Shown: positions 63,361-64,000 of the stretch, in pieces
Layout: every line of letters begins with the position of its first letter
Numbering within the stretch: the first letter of the stretch is position 1
Source: Mesorhizobium sp. Z1-4
Lineage (GTDB): Bacteria > Pseudomonadota > Alphaproteobacteria > Rhizobiales > Rhizobiaceae
Length of the DNA: 64,000 bases
Assembly: GCF_004000235.1 (NCBI RefSeq)
Contig: NZ_RCIO01000002.1
Span: 254,179-318,178, forward strand
Direction: 5' to 3'
Program-made: the position numbers and the translations under genes
The notes under the pieces: generated by a model
What the model was told of the DNA's origin: nothing
Seen by the model: the letters and a program-made list of their open reading frames with translations, nothing else
The model's database searches: none

Positions 63361-64000
63361 ATGATCCGGCTTCTGGTCATTTCCGTTATGTGTTCTTTGA
63401 TTGCAGGCACGAGCGTAGCCTCAGCTCAAAGCCTTTTCGGGTCCGGCGACGGCCGCTACCGCGATGCCGACAGCTATATCGACCAGTATGGCCGCGAAGT
63501 CATTTTCGACGTGCAGACCGGACAGGTCATTGCCGTGGTGCCGCCGGGCGAACGTCGCTACATTTCGCCGGCCGAGAGGCGCGCAGAACGGCGGCGCGAA
63601 CTCGGCCGCGAGGAGCGGAGCGAGAGGCGCATTCCGCTCGGCGAGCGCCTGCAGCGCGAACTTGAAGTACACCTGGGCATTCGAGAGCCCGAGGCCGGCA
63701 GGTTCGACGGGCGCGAACGCGCTCCAGATTATGCAAGGCCGGAATATCCGGAACGGCCGCAGCTGCCGCGCGAGGCGCCGCGCAACCGCGTCGATCGCAT
63801 GCCTCTGGGCGAGCCTGAAGAGCGGTCTGTGGAACGCAGCACGGACGAGCAGATCGCGGCGGTGCCGGAACAGGAGCGGGGGGCTGTGACCGTGTTGCCC
63901 GCGGAACCCGGCGTCGATGCCTCGCTGCTTGGCAAGGGCGCAAGCGAGGACGTTGCGAAAATCCAGATCCTGCTCGACCGCGCCGGCCTGTCGCCGGGCG
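63361..64000 (+). CDS. Probable L,D-transpeptidase with peptidoglycan-binding domain, 3' end cut by window edge
   Basis: 213 codons are visible before the edge. GAAAGAGGA precedes the ATG. The signal peptide (MIRLLVISVMCSLIAGTSVA) ends SAQ. A short YIDQYGREVIFDVQTGQVIA segment is followed by a charged Arg/Glu-rich linker (about 65-180). Then ASEDVAKIQILLDRAGLSPG matches the start of a peptidoglycan-binding domain. This layout matches rhizobial L,D-transpeptidases (YkuD); the catalytic domain lies beyond the window, so the call is tentative. Confidence 0.6.
   Translation, partial: MIRLLVISVMCSLIAGTSVASAQSLFGSGDGRYRDADSYIDQYGREVIFDVQTGQVIAVVPPGERRYISPAERRAERRRELGREERSERRIPLGERLQRELEVHLGIREPEAGRFDGRERAPDYARPEYPERPQLPREAPRNRVDRMPLGEPEERSVERSTDEQIAAVPEQERGAVTVLPAEPGVDASLLGKGASEDVAKIQILLDRAGLSPG

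Overview
This is a 64 kb stretch of a high-GC alphaproteobacterial chromosome. The gene order is that of a Hyphomicrobiales (rhizobial) genome, most likely near the Phyllobacteriaceae. Pointers are tolQRAB-pal-cpoB-tilS-ftsH-glmM, serC-serA with its leader RNA, rluD facing away from a DUF6476 gene with rpoH beside it, secA divergent from ppiC-argJ, and grx-nitrilase-DUF1178 / ubiG / lysC-ptsP-prfA-prmC-DUF4167-clpB. Genus is inferred from synteny and protein character only.

Layout. 1-1010: the 5' part of a SulP anion transporter. 1110-8642: the Tol-Pal cell-envelope cluster (ybgC, tolQ, tolR, tolA, tolB, pal, cpoB), interrupted between tolB and pal by a reversed NreB-like MFS gene with a His-rich tail. 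8656-12090: tilS and ftsH. 12201-16963: an accessory island between ftsH and glmM. It holds a DUF4344 metallopeptidase, a two-gene small-ORF module resembling a nuclease-type toxin and its inhibitor, an AT-rich spacer, and a TetR regulator divergent from a beta-helix / di-heme cytochrome pair. 17134-18486: glmM. 18675-20575: two tandem Omp25/31-like outer-membrane proteins, each preceded by a perfect TTAA-N7-TTAAC (CtrA-type) box. 20704-26003: the serine pathway (serC leader, serC, serA), a DMT exporter and purA. 26052-30255: an unknown membrane-anchored protein, rpoH, rluD and a DUF6476 protein. 30343-35186: tRNA-Glu and a giant multi-PAS hybrid kinase whose 5' end is split off by a frameshift. 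35212-39725: a GNAT-like protein, a flippase, a small DUF551-like protein and a Na+/H+ antiporter. 39738-46698: secA, ppiC, argJ, GNAT, mutT, a small membrane protein and an Flp pilin. 46702-57551: a methyltransferase, frameshifted comF, glutaredoxin, nitrilase-like amidase, DUF1178, ubiG, lysC, ptsP, prfA, prmC and DUF4167. 57744-63232: clpB, an AraC/GyrI regulator, an amidase and MmcQ/YjbR. 63361-64000: the start of a probable L,D-transpeptidase.

Regulatory links. The window encodes the heat-shock sigma factor RpoH and carries two RpoH-like promoters (CTTG-N18-C[CT]nAT), before ftsH and clpB. The OMP genes, and less clearly tolQ and flp, carry CtrA-like sites. serC has a three-stem leader whose last stem overlaps the ribosome binding site.

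Two genes (the PAS kinase at about 31051 and comF at about 47850) are broken by an apparent one-base loss in a short homopolymer. This could be real decay or consensus error. No rRNA, CRISPR array, insertion sequence or replication origin was seen. Most intergenic gaps are under 250 bp; the longest, 56571-56870, looks structured as RNA.
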